Shown here in pieces: positions 37,927 through 46,503 of a stretch of 64,000 nt of DNA. Source of the DNA: Fictibacillus macauensis ZFHKF-1. GTDB taxonomy: Bacteria; Bacillota; Bacilli; Bacillales; Fictibacillaceae. A model generated the notes under the pieces. The model was not told the origin of the DNA. It saw only the letters and a list, made by a program, of their open reading frames with translations, and did not search any database. A program made the position numbers and the translations under genes. Every line of letters starts with the position of its first letter. Position 1 is the first letter of the stretch. The stretch covers positions 1-64,000 of the forward strand of contig NZ_AKKV01000025.1 of assembly GCF_000269865.1 (NCBI RefSeq). Reading direction: 5' to 3'.

Positions 37927-38125
37927 CACGCAAAACAGCCTTAACTCATTCAAAATGGCTTTATCATCAATTTTGGTGATAAAGCCATTTTTGCATGTCA
38001 CTCGTTCGTTTCATTTTAGATTGTCTTACGCACCGAAAACTGAAGTAGCGCGCAGGAGCCTCCGAAGGCGCCACAAAAACAGAGGAGTATTGTGTCCCAA
38101 ATCCTCCTTTATATAGGTTGCGGCT
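37927..38125 (+). repeat. Dispersed intergenic repeat, copy 2 (short form)
   Basis: Starts directly after the pepQ stop. It has the AACAGCCTTAA segment, the ATGGCTTTATCA hairpin (37952-37993), the CACTCGTTCGTTT...AGATTGTCTTACG segment, one degenerate array unit (GCGCGCAGGAGCCTCCGA, near 38049) and the closing GCGCCACAAAAACAGAGGAG...TTGTGTCCCAA. The TGGGACATAA start module is missing. Confidence 0.75.
37952..37993. terminator. Repeat-borne hairpin after pepQ
   Basis: AAAATGGCTTTATCA pairs with TGATAAAGCCATTTTT. The pair that is A-T in copy 1 is T-A here. Confidence 0.75.
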
Positions 38126-38151
38126 GATGTCTTCTTTACTTCCTAACACAA

Positions 38152-38185
38152 CAAAAAAAATCATCCACTAGAACATGGGATGATT
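38152..38185 (-). terminator. ytkK terminator
   Basis: AATCATCC/GGATGATT stem followed by eight T on the minus strand. Confidence 0.85.
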
Positions 38186-38220
38186 CATAATAACAACCTG
38201 TTTATGTATGCACATGACCG

Positions 38221-38982
38221 TTATTTACGATGCCGATTAATAACATCTAAGCCACCTGTTGCTGAAATAACACTTCCTGTAATCATATCCGATTGCTCTT
38301 CACACAAAAAAGCAATGATTCGGGCAATATCTTCACCCGTTCCCGATCGGCCGATTGGCGTATCGGCGTCTTGCAACCGCCGTGCTTCCTCGATGCTTGC
38401 TTCTTTCATATCACCAACAATATTCCCTGGGCATACCATATTAGCAGTAATACCATGCTCTGCTTCTTCTAGAGCAATTGTTTTTGTTAGAGATACAAGA
38501 CCCACTTTCGCTGCACTAAATGCGGAACGATACACCCAACCTGGTGTATACTCTGCATCTTGAAAACCATACGTTATGATGCGACCAAAGTGCTGTTTGC
38601 GCATAATCGGAATGACAATTTTTAAAAAGTGATAAACCGCACTTAGATTGCCTTCAATCATTTCATACCATTCATGGTCTTCATAGTCTGCTAACTTCTT
38701 CCTTTCAAACACGTACGGTCCTGCATTGTTTATTAAAAAGTGAATGGCTCCGAACCGAGCAACCGCTTCTTTACAAATACGCTGAATGTCTTCTTTCTTT
38801 GTAATATCACCTTGAACAAAGTGCAAACGATCACGATGACTCTTCCATTCCTGTTGTAGATGAAGAACAGATTCCTCATCACTTCGGTAATTTACCGACA
38901 CACAATAGCCTTTATTCAATAGCGCGAGCGTTACTTGCTTCCCTAATCCTTTTGAACCGGCCGTTACAATAGCATGTTTCAA
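38221..38982 (-). CDS. ytkK: SDR family oxidoreductase YtkK
   Basis: A 253-residue short-chain dehydrogenase/reductase, similar to 3-oxoacyl-ACP reductases. It has AGSKGLGK (7-14), INNAGP (near 86-91), and a Ser-Tyr-Lys region in which the usual YxxxK appears as VYRSAFSAAKVGL, with an Arg/Ser replacing standard neighbours, so the true substrate is uncertain. The start is TTG at 38982 with GGAGGAG 4-8 nt upstream. B. subtilis has ytkK next to ytkL; here pepQ and a repeat separate them. Confidence 0.82.
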   Translation of the reverse strand: MKHAIVTAGSKGLGKQVTLALLNKGYCVSVNYRSDEESVLHLQQEWKSHRDRLHFVQGDITKKEDIQRICKEAVARFGAIHFLINNAGPYVFERKKLADYEDHEWYEMIEGNLSAVYHFLKIVIPIMRKQHFGRIITYGFQDAEYTPGWVYRSAFSAAKVGLVSLTKTIALEEAEHGITANMVCPGNIVGDMKEASIEEARRLQDADTPIGRSGTGEDIARIIAFLCEEQSDMITGSVISATGGLDVINRHRK

Positions 38983-39066
38983 GATTCTCCTCCTCTACTT
39001 ACCTTCTTTTGTACTCCTATTGTAACCATTTCTTCAGTTAGAAGTCTATTTTAAGGCGATTGGTCG

Positions 39067-39093
39067 TAAAAAATGAGCGGCCGTGGCCGCTCG
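39067..39093 (-). terminator. Terminator of the 50-residue gene
   Basis: GAGCGGCC/GGCCGCTC perfect 8-bp stem with a 2-base centre, then ATTTTTT on the minus strand. Confidence 0.8.
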
Positions 39094-39101
39094 CGTTTGC
39101 C

Positions 39102-39254
39102 TTACTGCAGTGATTCTTCATCTTCTGTTTTCGTGTCTTGCGCTTGTTGATCTACATAGTCAACCACTCCGCTTTGATACGATTGCGTAATTTGCTCTGC
39201 AATAATTCGCTCATTTTCATCAAAATCTTTAAACGATGAACGCTCTTTTTCCAT
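39102..39254 (-). CDS. Small acidic protein, 50 residues, unknown
   Basis: ATG at 39254 with GAGGAG about 11 nt upstream opens a 50-codon frame ending at TAA (39104-39102), followed by a strong terminator. The peptide starts MEKERSSFKDFDENERIIAE and is highly acidic toward the end (TKTEDEESLQ), with no membrane segment. The ribosome site, full codon content and terminator support a real gene. It is reminiscent of the small acidic Bacillus proteins of the YozQ type, but I cannot confirm a family. Confidence 0.6.
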   Translation of the reverse strand: MEKERSSFKDFDENERIIAEQITQSYQSGVVDYVDQQAQDTKTEDEESLQ

Positions 39255-39410
39255 AGAAAATCGTCTCCTCTCCCTAGTTTCCCTTAGTGTGAACGAGCGA
39301 CTTCTGTTTTAGCAGTCCATCTTTTACCACTATAGCCCACTCTTAAGAGCGCATTTCAAAAACCCCTTTTTTCCTGTATGATAAAGAAAACGACTAAAGG
39401 AGTGCGGTGT

Positions 39411-39713
39411 ATGAAATATTTTACATACGATGAACGACTAGGCATCCATACGCCAGACTTACATCAGTCGTGGGAGCTTTATTCCTCACATGAACAAGCC
39501 GCGATATTATCGCAATGGGAAAACATTCGCGGTACGATTCCCGATCGTATTTTAGCTATTGAACAGACAATCAATACGAAGCAGGATCAACTTAGCCTAG
39601 AAGAAGATTTCGAACGATCTTGTGAATTAAATTGGGAAATTGCCTCTCACGCTTCGGTTATTAATGATTTATGGCTTTGGTATCGCACAGCAGAACATGT
39701 AACAAACAAAGCC
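39411..39713 (+). CDS. Hypothetical protein, soluble, unknown
   Basis: Start at the ATG at 39411 (AAAGGAG 8 nt upstream), giving a protein of about 103 residues that begins MKYFTYDERLGIHTPDLHQ and is rich in Glu, Gln and Trp, mostly helical by appearance; the frame closes at the TAA at 39720-39722. No motif recognised. The following hairpin is a terminator, supporting expression. In this stretch B. subtilis, as I recall, carries argGH and moaB, which are not present here. Confidence 0.65.
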
Positions 39714-39719
39714 CATACG

Positions 39720-39752
39720 TAACGCCCGAACGAATACTCGCTCGGGCGTCTG
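39720..39752. terminator. Bidirectional terminator
   Basis: ACGCCCGAACGA pairs with TCGCTCGGGCGT, then CTGTTTT; between the plus-strand hypothetical gene and the EcsC-family gene. Confidence 0.8.
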
Positions 39753-39754
39753 TT

Positions 39755-40588
39755 TTACATTTTTTCAACTAAATAGCGTTTTTGATAAAATTTATGAGCA
39801 AACTCTGTGACTTCTCTTGCCTTTTGATAGTTAATGCCCGCTCCAAATACAACGCCAAGCAGCGGTATACCTTGCACGGCTTTTTTCTTCAATAGCGATA
39901 ACACGACCGCCTTGACACCTTGCTTTAAAGGCATTGCTAACCACGCCACATCCGCAATAACCTCTTCTCCTTCATAAAAGAATGGATCATATTCTTGATT
40001 TGCAATTTCTTGCATGAGCTCATTCCAACTTTCATGCTGATAACGTTTCGGTAACGTTGCCGCATGAAAAACTTTTAATGACATCATCATTTCTGCGGGA
40101 CGATGAATATCATAGCCGTAGTTCATGGCGATATATTGAATCGAGCGGATTTGCAGTGCAATCATTGCAGGAATGTCCAAGCCAAGAAACAGCAGGCCTC
40201 CTGTTCCAGACAAACCACCTTGCGCCAGTGATAACAAGCGATTACGCGCAATTTGTTGTTGCGCGATATATGTAAGCTGATCAATCGAACATTTTTTCAT
40301 ATCTTCAATGTCTTCAATATCTCCATGAAAAATTCGTCCGCTCGTTAAAAGCTTATCACGCACATCCTTTTGATAGCTTGAATTTTGAATTAAGGCATGC
40401 ACATGAAATAAGATGCCATCCATTTTTTCATTCATTTTTTGGAGAAGACTAGGATTAATGCGCGCTAATTGTTGCTGCACAAAACGCTCGTACGTCGCTT
40501 CAAAGTCTGTCATTTCATACTCAAAATACGTCTCTTCCCATGCTTCTAGAGCTCTCCATACTTTTTCTTCTCTTGCACTCAATGCCAA
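39755..40588 (-). CDS. EcsC family protein
   Basis: A protein of about 277 residues of the EcsC family (named after the third gene of the B. subtilis ecs operon), whose function is not established. It has an N-terminal helical region, a central hydrophobic/glycine-rich stretch (LAQGGLSGTGGLLFLGLDIPAMIALQ, about 125-150) and a second hydrophobic part near the C-terminus (GIPLLGVVFGAGINY). AGGTGG is 5 nt before the TTG at 40588; a GTG at 40597 overlaps the ribosome site and is less likely. The gene stands alone between terminators. Confidence 0.8.
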   Translation of the reverse strand: MALSAREEKVWRALEAWEETYFEYEMTDFEATYERFVQQQLARINPSLLQKMNEKMDGILFHVHALIQNSSYQKDVRDKLLTSGRIFHGDIEDIEDMKKCSIDQLTYIAQQQIARNRLLSLAQGGLSGTGGLLFLGLDIPAMIALQIRSIQYIAMNYGYDIHRPAEMMMSLKVFHAATLPKRYQHESWNELMQEIANQEYDPFFYEGEEVIADVAWLAMPLKQGVKAVVLSLLKKKAVQGIPLLGVVFGAGINYQKAREVTEFAHKFYQKRYLVEKM

Positions 40589-40772
40589 GATAACCACCTA
40601 CCTTTTATGCCATTTGTCTTTCTTTGTATTATACATACTTTCGGTTGCTCGCACCAAATAACCTGCTAAAAAAAGAAAAGACCGTTTTTAATATGCTTTT
40701 CTACCCACTTGCTATACTAAGGGGAGTTGTATCCACTCGTATTTTTTCCACACTCAGTATTTAAGCAGTATG

Positions 40773-40828
40773 TAAAAAAACAAGCAATAACTATGGAGTA
40801 CTCCACAATTATTACTTGTTGTTTTTTA
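40773..40828 (-). terminator. ackA terminator
   Basis: AACAAGTAATAA pairs with TTATTGCTTGTT around an inner GGAGTACTCC palindrome, followed by TTTTTTT on the minus strand. Confidence 0.85.
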
Positions 40829-42013
40829 TAAGCCTAATCGCACCGTGTCACGAGCAATAACGACTTCTTCATTGGTTGGAATGACAATTACTTTAACTGG
40901 AGAATGCGGATAGCTAATGAACGCTTCTTTTCCTCTTACTTGGTTAAGAGCTGGATCCCAATACACGCCCATAAACTCCAAACCACGTAATACACGAGCG
41001 CGAACCGTATCGCTGTTTTCACCAATTCCTGCAGTAAAGATAATCGCATCTACACCCGCCATACGCGCTGCGTAAGAGCCAATGTATTTATGAATACGAG
41101 AAGCAAATACTTCAAGCGCTAATTCAGCACGTTCGTTACCTTCGTTTGCTTTTTCTTGGATATCGCGAAGATCAGAAGAGAATCCAGATACACCAAGCAT
41201 TCCACTTTTGTTATTAAGAACATTTAATACTTCTTCAGACGTTTGCCCTGTTTTTTGCATGATGTATGGAATAAGCGCAGGGTCAATATTTCCTGAACGA
41301 GTTCCCATCGTCACACCTGCTAGAGGCGTAAAGCCCATTGATGTATCAATTGATTTGCCGCCTTCAATCGCTGCAATACTTGCTCCGTTACCAAGGTGAC
41401 AAGATAGTAGACGAAGTTGTTCAACAGGACGACCTAACAATTCAGCTGCACGCTCGGAAACGTATTTATGAGATGTACCATGGAATCCATACTTACGAAT
41501 GCCATAGTCTTCATAATATTCGTACGGTAAGCTATATAAAAATGATTGTTCTGGCATGGATTGGTGGAAAGCTGTATCAAATACCGCAACCGCTGGCACG
41601 TTCGGAAGAATTTCTTGGAACGCACGAATACCAACGACGTTTGCTGGATTGTGAAGCGGCGCTAAAAACGATAATTCCTCAATATCTTTAAGAACGTCTT
41701 CTGTAATTAAAGCTGAGTCACTAAACTTTTCTCCACCATGCACAACGCGATGACCGATTCCTTCAATTTCATCATACGAAGAAATAACGTCATGTGATGT
41801 TAATTTTTCAAGAAGCATTTTAACAGCAATCCCGTGATCTGGAATATCTGTTACTTCTTTTATTTTTTCATCATTTACCTCAATGGTAAAGATGCTATCA
41901 TTTAACCCAATACGTTCGACAACGCCTTTTGTTAACACAGTCTCTTCAGGCATTTCCAATAGTTGGAACTTCAAAGAAGAACTACCTGCGTTAATCGCAA
42001 TAATTTTAGCCAT
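40826..42013 (-). CDS. ackA: Acetate kinase
   Basis: Interconverts acetyl phosphate and acetate with ATP, the overflow route used on excess sugar. The 395-residue protein has the acetokinase N-terminal motif [14 protein letters not shown] (4-17), the second signature [13 protein letters not shown] (near 88), the catalytic region FDTAFHQ (near 146) and a phosphate-binding GIGENS (near 326). AAGGAG supports the ATG at 42013 rather than the upstream in-frame start. A candidate cre site lies just upstream of its -35, where CcpA activates ackA in B. subtilis. Confidence 0.97.
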   Translation of the reverse strand: MAKIIAINAGSSSLKFQLLEMPEETVLTKGVVERIGLNDSIFTIEVNDEKIKEVTDIPDHGIAVKMLLEKLTSHDVISSYDEIEGIGHRVVHGGEKFSDSALITEDVLKDIEELSFLAPLHNPANVVGIRAFQEILPNVPAVAVFDTAFHQSMPEQSFLYSLPYEYYEDYGIRKYGFHGTSHKYVSERAAELLGRPVEQLRLLSCHLGNGASIAAIEGGKSIDTSMGFTPLAGVTMGTRSGNIDPALIPYIMQKTGQTSEEVLNVLNNKSGMLGVSGFSSDLRDIQEKANEGNERAELALEVFASRIHKYIGSYAARMAGVDAIIFTAGIGENSDTVRARVLRGLEFMGVYWDPALNQVRGKEAFISYPHSPVKVIVIPTNEEVVIARDTVRLGL

Positions 42014-42097
42014 AATGTATTTGCTCCTTAACCGCAATGAAAAAGAAGTGTAGTGTTACACTTCTTATCCATCGTTAAATTCATAATATCCTTAACC

Positions 42098-42126
42098 ATT
42101 TAAACACCGTTACTTTAATATTTCAA
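42098..42126 (-). promoter_or_regulatory. ackA promoter, sigma-A type
   Basis: TTGAAA (42126-42121), 17-bp spacer and TTAAAT (42103-42098) on the minus strand. Confidence 0.55.
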
Positions 42127-42129
42127 GTT

Positions 42130-42144
42130 AGTAAAGCGTTTTCT
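42130..42144. promoter_or_regulatory. Candidate cre site upstream of ackA
   Basis: AGTAAAGCGTTTTCT matches the cre consensus except at the TG dinucleotide (GT here). It lies 4 bp upstream of the -35 box, the activating position. Confidence 0.5.
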
Positions 42145-42204
42145 ACTTATATTCATTATATTCAGAAATGAATTCGTTTCCATGCAAGGTGCATTTCTTA
42201 TGAA

Positions 42205-43200
42205 TTAGTATGAACGATTGAGCTCTTCCTTAAACCATTCATTCATCTGGGTCATGATGCGGGAAATAGCTTCTTTATTTGAAAAAGATGGCAAATCAAC
42301 GAGCAACGCTTGCTTCGGTTTTTTCGTTGTTTCTCCTTGTTTTTGAATCATTAAAATACTTTTCGCATGACTTTCTTGCTTAAATAATGAATGAGGCAGT
42401 TGAAGCATTCCAATAATTACAGCTTGTTCTTTTAACATTTGTTGAAGCAACGGTGCTTGTTCGCTCGTAAATAAGCTATTAGGAACGAGGTAAATCCCAT
42501 AGCCAGATGGCTTTAAATAATGCAAACTTTGCTCCATCAATAAATGATGGGCATACGTATGCCCTTCTTTACTATGGACGGTAAAATCTTTTGCTGTCTC
42601 ATCATCCGGATAATAACCAACCGGTAAATCTGTAACGATTAGGTCGACAGGATCAACATAGAGCGGCTTAATGCTATCTTGATGATAAAATTCAACACCA
42701 TGTTTTTGTAAATTTGCACTCACCCACGCTAAGCGAAGCAGCGTTTCATCGACTTCAATCCCAAATCCTTGGACGTCTTGAGTTAATTGATTAAGGATGG
42801 TCGTCAGTAAGTTACCAGAACCAACAGCCAAATCTAACATCGCAAACTGTTTTTTGCCTTCAGTTACCTTTTGCACTAAATACGATACAAACAGACCAAC
42901 AGCATCTGGTGTCATCGCATGATGAGGCTGAACAGCTTCTTTCATTCCTTTAAGTACAGCTAATTGAAACGCTTTGCGCACTTCTTCAGGCGCTGTCGTC
43001 TCTAGGTTCACTTTGCTATATTCTTTCTCTAAGAAAGCGCGTGTTAGTTGCGAAATTCCCTCTGGAAAATCACCGTGAAACAAATGCTCTCCCGTCTGTG
43101 CTAATGCATCTAAGTAAGGGAGATCCTCTTCTTTTTTAATTCGTTCTGCCGTTTCATCTAATGCTGTAAAAAAAGTCTCCATTTTTTCAAAACTACTCAT
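42205..43200 (-). CDS. ytxK: N6-adenine methyltransferase-like protein YtxK
   Basis: A 331-residue class I SAM-dependent methyltransferase-like protein, with SAM motif I LDLAVGSGNLL (near 122-132) and TDLPVGYY (near 194) in place of the NPPF/Y catalytic motif of N6-adenine DNA methylases. It may not methylate DNA, since the NPP is changed to DLP. No cognate specificity subunit or nuclease is near, so it is not a restriction system. AAGGAGG precedes the ATG. tpx-ytxK-ackA is the conserved order. Confidence 0.88.
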   Translation of the reverse strand: MSSFEKMETFFTALDETAERIKKEEDLPYLDALAQTGEHLFHGDFPEGISQLTRAFLEKEYSKVNLETTAPEEVRKAFQLAVLKGMKEAVQPHHAMTPDAVGLFVSYLVQKVTEGKKQFAMLDLAVGSGNLLTTILNQLTQDVQGFGIEVDETLLRLAWVSANLQKHGVEFYHQDSIKPLYVDPVDLIVTDLPVGYYPDDETAKDFTVHSKEGHTYAHHLLMEQSLHYLKPSGYGIYLVPNSLFTSEQAPLLQQMLKEQAVIIGMLQLPHSLFKQESHAKSILMIQKQGETTKKPKQALLVDLPSFSNKEAISRIMTQMNEWFKEELNRSY

Positions 43201-43266
43201 CTTGCCTTCCTCCTTAAAACAAAATTACACGCTATATGATTAATGTTTCATGGGCTTAATGACCGG

Positions 43267-43297
43267 AAAAAACCCCGGAAAGAATCTTTCCGGAGTT
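43267..43297 (-). terminator. tpx terminator
   Basis: CTCCGGAAAG/CTTTCCGGGG stem with a 3-nt loop, then TTTTTT on the minus strand. Confidence 0.85.
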
Positions 43298-43312
43298 CGC
43301 TTCCTTCACACA

Positions 43313-43810
43313 TTACTTCGCTGCTTTTACTGCTTCAATCGCCGCTTCATAATTCGGGTGATCTGTTACTTCGTTCACATACTCAACATACGTAACCACA
43401 TCCGAGCTATCGACTACGAATACAGCACGAGCTAATAAACGAAGCTCATTAATTGCTACGCCAAACGCAGTACCAAAAGATAAGTCGCGGTGATCCGATA
43501 ACGTTTGTACATTATCAACACCTGCAGCTCCACACCAACGCGCTTGCGCAAATGGAAGGTCAACAGAAACCGTTAATACCTTTACGTTATCTAATTTCGC
43601 TGCTTCTTCATTAAAACGACGTGTTTGCGCATCACAAACACCTGTATCTACAGATGGCACAACCGAAATTAAACGTACAGATCCTTTTGAATCAGCTAAT
43701 GTCACTTCTGACATGTTGTTTGCCAGTACTTTAAAATCTTTTGCAACATCGCCAACTTTTACTTGTTGTCCCGCTAATGTAACGGGTTGTCCTTTAAATG
43801 TTACTCCCAT
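43313..43810 (-). CDS. tpx: Thiol peroxidase, atypical 2-Cys peroxiredoxin
   Basis: Reduces hydroperoxides using thioredoxin. The 165-residue protein has the peroxidatic Cys in [12 protein letters not shown] (near residue 59), with Thr and Arg of the active site, and the resolving Cys in RWCGAAGV (near 93). AAGGAGG precedes the ATG. It has its own promoter (43869-43874 and 43846-43851). In B. subtilis tpx is part of the Spx/thiol-stress response; no Spx motif was assigned here. Confidence 0.96.
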   Translation of the reverse strand: MGVTFKGQPVTLAGQQVKVGDVAKDFKVLANNMSEVTLADSKGSVRLISVVPSVDTGVCDAQTRRFNEEAAKLDNVKVLTVSVDLPFAQARWCGAAGVDNVQTLSDHRDLSFGTAFGVAINELRLLARAVFVVDSSDVVTYVEYVNEVTDHPNYEAAIEAVKAAK

Positions 43811-43845
43811 GAAACATCCTCCTTATAATTCATATGTACAAATTC

Positions 43846-43874
43846 ATAATAAAGCTAAGCAACAAAATGTGCAA
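43846..43874 (-). promoter_or_regulatory. tpx promoter
   Basis: TTGCAC (43874-43869), 17-bp spacer, TATTAT (43851-43846) on the minus strand, about 36 nt before the tpx ATG. Confidence 0.6.
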
Positions 43875-43965
43875 ACATAAGAGAAATCATTTTAAAAAAT
43901 GATAGAGAAATGTGTAGTAGGATCAAAGGGGAACAACAAGGGGCCGTCGAGGTTTATGATATAAA

Positions 43966-44048
43966 AAAAAGATTGAATAAACTTCAATCTTAGCGTATTA
44001 TTAAGAGGTCATGCGTATTTTTTAGGGGAAAATATTATAATAATCCGT
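43966..44048 (-). ncRNA. Candidate small RNA or terminated leader, about 80 nt
   Basis: A consensus promoter (TTGACA 44084-44079, 18-bp spacer, TATAAT 44060-44055) predicts a minus-strand transcript from about 44048. It reaches a 9-bp perfect hairpin (AAGATTGAA/TTCAATCTT) followed by TTTTTTTT about 80 nt later (near 43991-43966). The tpx gene has a separate promoter further on. Only a three-codon frame (ATG ACC TCT TAA) lies inside. Family unknown. Confidence 0.5.
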
Positions 44049-44077
44049 ATTATAATTATAGGCTAAAACATACGCAT
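44011..44077. promoter_or_regulatory. Inverted repeat and PerR-like heptamers over the tpx/helD-gap promoter
   Basis: ATGCGTATTTTTTAG (44011-44025) and CTAAAACATACGCAT (44063-44077) match at 14 of 15 positions as inverted arms. Between them, TTATAAT and ATTATAA heptamers (44035-44041 and 44049-44055) are arranged 7-7-7. They cover the -10 region of the minus-strand promoter, suggesting a Fur-family repressor such as PerR, though the internal half sites are degenerate. Confidence 0.45.
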
Positions 44078-44120
44078 TTGTCAATCCCCTTATTACTCAC
44101 TTTTTAAAGGAGTGTATGCG

Positions 44121-46448
44121 ATGAATGATGATGTAAGGCAAGAACAAAAAAAGATAGATGCAGTATTACAAACACTCACAGAAGAAATTAACCGTTTAGA
44201 AGGCGAAACATTCACACGAAAAAAAGAAATTATTCAGATTCGTAAACATTTTTGGGATGAAATTAAAGTGAATACAGATACGTTTGATGATTATCTTGAA
44301 ACAATGATTGGATTAAGACAAGAGGCAATGGCCTTATCTGTAACACAAAGCACGCATCGCCACGCTTCAAATCGCCTTTCCACGCTAAAACGAATGAAGG
44401 ACGCACCTTATTTCGGCCGCATCGATTTCATAGAAGATGGAGCATCTACTCCAGAAGCAATTTATATTGGTATTTCTACACTAAGTGATGCTAATCATGA
44501 AGATTTCTTAATTTATGATTGGCGAGCTCCCATTTCTAGTATCTATTACGATCATCAACCAGGAAGAGCACATTATGGAACACCTGAAGGCAATATTCAC
44601 GGCGTATTGAAGAAAAAGTGGCAATACCTGATTGCTAATGGTCAACTTCAGTCTATGTTTGATACGAGTTTAACCATCGGTGATGAAATCTTAAAACAAG
44701 TTCTTGGTCAGGGTAACAATCCTTATATGCAAAGTATTGTAGCGACGATTCAACAAGAGCAAAATGAAATCATTCGCCATGATTCTAAAAAATTACTGCT
44801 CGTTCACGGTGCAGCTGGTAGCGGTAAAACGTCAGCTGCGCTGCAAAGAATTGCGTATTTGCTTTATAAGTATCGTGACACACTAAGTGCGAATCAAATT
44901 GTTTTATTTTCTCCGAATTCAATTTTTAACGATTACGTGTCTAATGTCTTACCAGAGCTCGGTGAAGAAAACATGCAACAAGTGACCTTTCAAGACTATT
45001 TACACCATCGACTACGTCATGATGTTTCCATTGAAGATCCATACGAGCAATTAGAATATTGTTTAACAGCATCAAATAGCTCGTCACTTCAAACGCGAAT
45101 TGCTAGCATACAATTCAAAGCCTCGCCCCATTTTTTCCATGCGATTCACCGTTATATCGATTCACTTCTACAATCTGGCATGATCTTTAAAGACATTTCG
45201 TTTAGAGGAGAATCCATTGTAACGGCTCAACAAATCGCTGATACATTCTATCGTAGTGATGGCACAACTTTCTCGAACCGTCTGGAAGATGTAACAAATT
45301 GGCTCACAAGACTTGTGAAGAAAGCGGAGATCGCACAACGACACTTACCATGGGCAGCAGAGGAAATAGAGCTTCTTTCAAACGAAACATACCATAAAGC
45401 ACATGCTTATTTAGCAAAAAAACAAGGATTTCACAGAGAGGCTATTAGCGATTATGAAATGGACCCTGAAGCGCTCACTCAACTGATTGTTCAGCAAAAA
45501 TTTAAACCGTTACGTCAACACATTCTCCGTTTTCAGTTTATCGATTTCAAAGCACTTTACGCACAGTTTTTTAATGATTCATCCGAAGGTAAACAGTGGC
45601 TAACAGAAGATGTTCCGAAGTGGGGAGAGATTTGCCAAGCAACGCTTAACATGCTACATCAGGGAAAACTCTTGTATGAAGATACAACACCGTTCCTATT
45701 GTTAAAAGAAATGATTCAAGGATTCGAGGCCAATCGGTCGATTAAACACATTATTATAGATGAGGCACAAGATTATTCTCCCTTTCAATTTGAATATATT
45801 AAGCGCTTGTTTCCTAAAGCAAAAATGACCGTTTTGGGTGACTTTAACCAAGCCATCTTTGCACATGCTAGCGAAGCAGATGACTTTCACATGCTACGTA
45901 GCATCTATGGACCAGACGAGACTTTTCGTATTCATTTAACCCGCAGCTATCGGTCTACTAAAGAAATCATCGAGTTCACATCCCAACTTATTCCGCATGG
46001 CAAAAAAATTATTCCATTTAATCGCCATGGTCAGCGTCCTCACTTTGAGCAAGTGAAAGACACAGCAGAATTGCACACACGTATTACCGCTTCCGTTAGG
46101 AAACTACAACAACAAGGCTATACTAGTATCGCAATTATTTGCCAATCTGCGAAAGAAAGTGCTGAGGCGTACGATGCTTTAACTACTTTGACAGGGCGAA
46201 AGCTCCTACAAACACATTCAACACACTATGAGCAAGGGATCGTCATCATTCCTGCTTATTTAGCAAAAGGAATTGAATTTGATGCTGTTATTATTTATAA
46301 TGCCTCTTACTCAAATTACGCTCATGAACAGGTGCGCCGCCTATTTTACACGGCTTGTACGCGCGCTATGCATGTTCTTCAGTTGTATAGTGTTGGTGAG
46401 CCAAGTCCCTTTTTACAATCTGCGCAGCGCAGTGGATTTCTTCAATAA
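44121..46448 (+). CDS. helD: HelD-type superfamily 1 helicase / RNA polymerase recycling ATPase
   Basis: A 775-residue UvrD-like SF1 helicase of the HelD group, which in B. subtilis binds RNA polymerase and removes it from DNA. It has an N-terminal coiled coil (about 1-80, the antiparallel arm), Walker A GAAGSGKT (near 230), Walker B IIIDEAQDYSPFQ (near 546), the SF1 motifs LTRSYRST (near 612) and KGIEFDAVII (near 718), and motif VI RLFYTACTRAMH. AAAGGAG is 8 nt before the ATG. It is a plus-strand insertion between tpx and gerW, which I recall as neighbours in B. subtilis. Length matches HelD (774 aa in B. subtilis). Confidence 0.9.
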   Translation: MNDDVRQEQKKIDAVLQTLTEEINRLEGETFTRKKEIIQIRKHFWDEIKVNTDTFDDYLETMIGLRQEAMALSVTQSTHRHASNRLSTLKRMKDAPYFGRIDFIEDGASTPEAIYIGISTLSDANHEDFLIYDWRAPISSIYYDHQPGRAHYGTPEGNIHGVLKKKWQYLIANGQLQSMFDTSLTIGDEILKQVLGQGNNPYMQSIVATIQQEQNEIIRHDSKKLLLVHGAAGSGKTSAALQRIAYLLYKYRDTLSANQIVLFSPNSIFNDYVSNVLPELGEENMQQVTFQDYLHHRLRHDVSIEDPYEQLEYCLTASNSSSLQTRIASIQFKASPHFFHAIHRYIDSLLQSGMIFKDISFRGESIVTAQQIADTFYRSDGTTFSNRLEDVTNWLTRLVKKAEIAQRHLPWAAEEIELLSNETYHKAHAYLAKKQGFHREAISDYEMDPEALTQLIVQQKFKPLRQHILRFQFIDFKALYAQFFNDSSEGKQWLTEDVPKWGEICQATLNMLHQGKLLYEDTTPFLLLKEMIQGFEANRSIKHIIIDEAQDYSPFQFEYIKRLFPKAKMTVLGDFNQAIFAHASEADDFHMLRSIYGPDETFRIHLTRSYRSTKEIIEFTSQLIPHGKKIIPFNRHGQRPHFEQVKDTAELHTRITASVRKLQQQGYTSIAIICQSAKESAEAYDALTTLTGRKLLQTHSTHYEQGIVIIPAYLAKGIEFDAVIIYNASYSNYAHEQVRRLFYTACTRAMHVLQLYSVGEPSPFLQSAQRSGFLQ

Positions 46449-46491
46449 CAAAAAAGCTGTTCGTTCCTTTTTAGGATCGAACAGCTTTTTT
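46449..46491. terminator. Bidirectional terminator, helD/gerW
   Basis: AAAAAAGCTGTTCG pairs with CGAACAGCTTTTTT, between convergent genes. Confidence 0.9.
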
Positions 46492-46503
46492 CGTTTCGCC
46501 TGG

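Noticed and set aside
42205-43200. Restriction-modification system at ytxK
   Set aside because: There is no nuclease or specificity gene nearby, the catalytic NPP motif is altered, and tpx-ytxK-ackA is ordinary Bacillus gene order.
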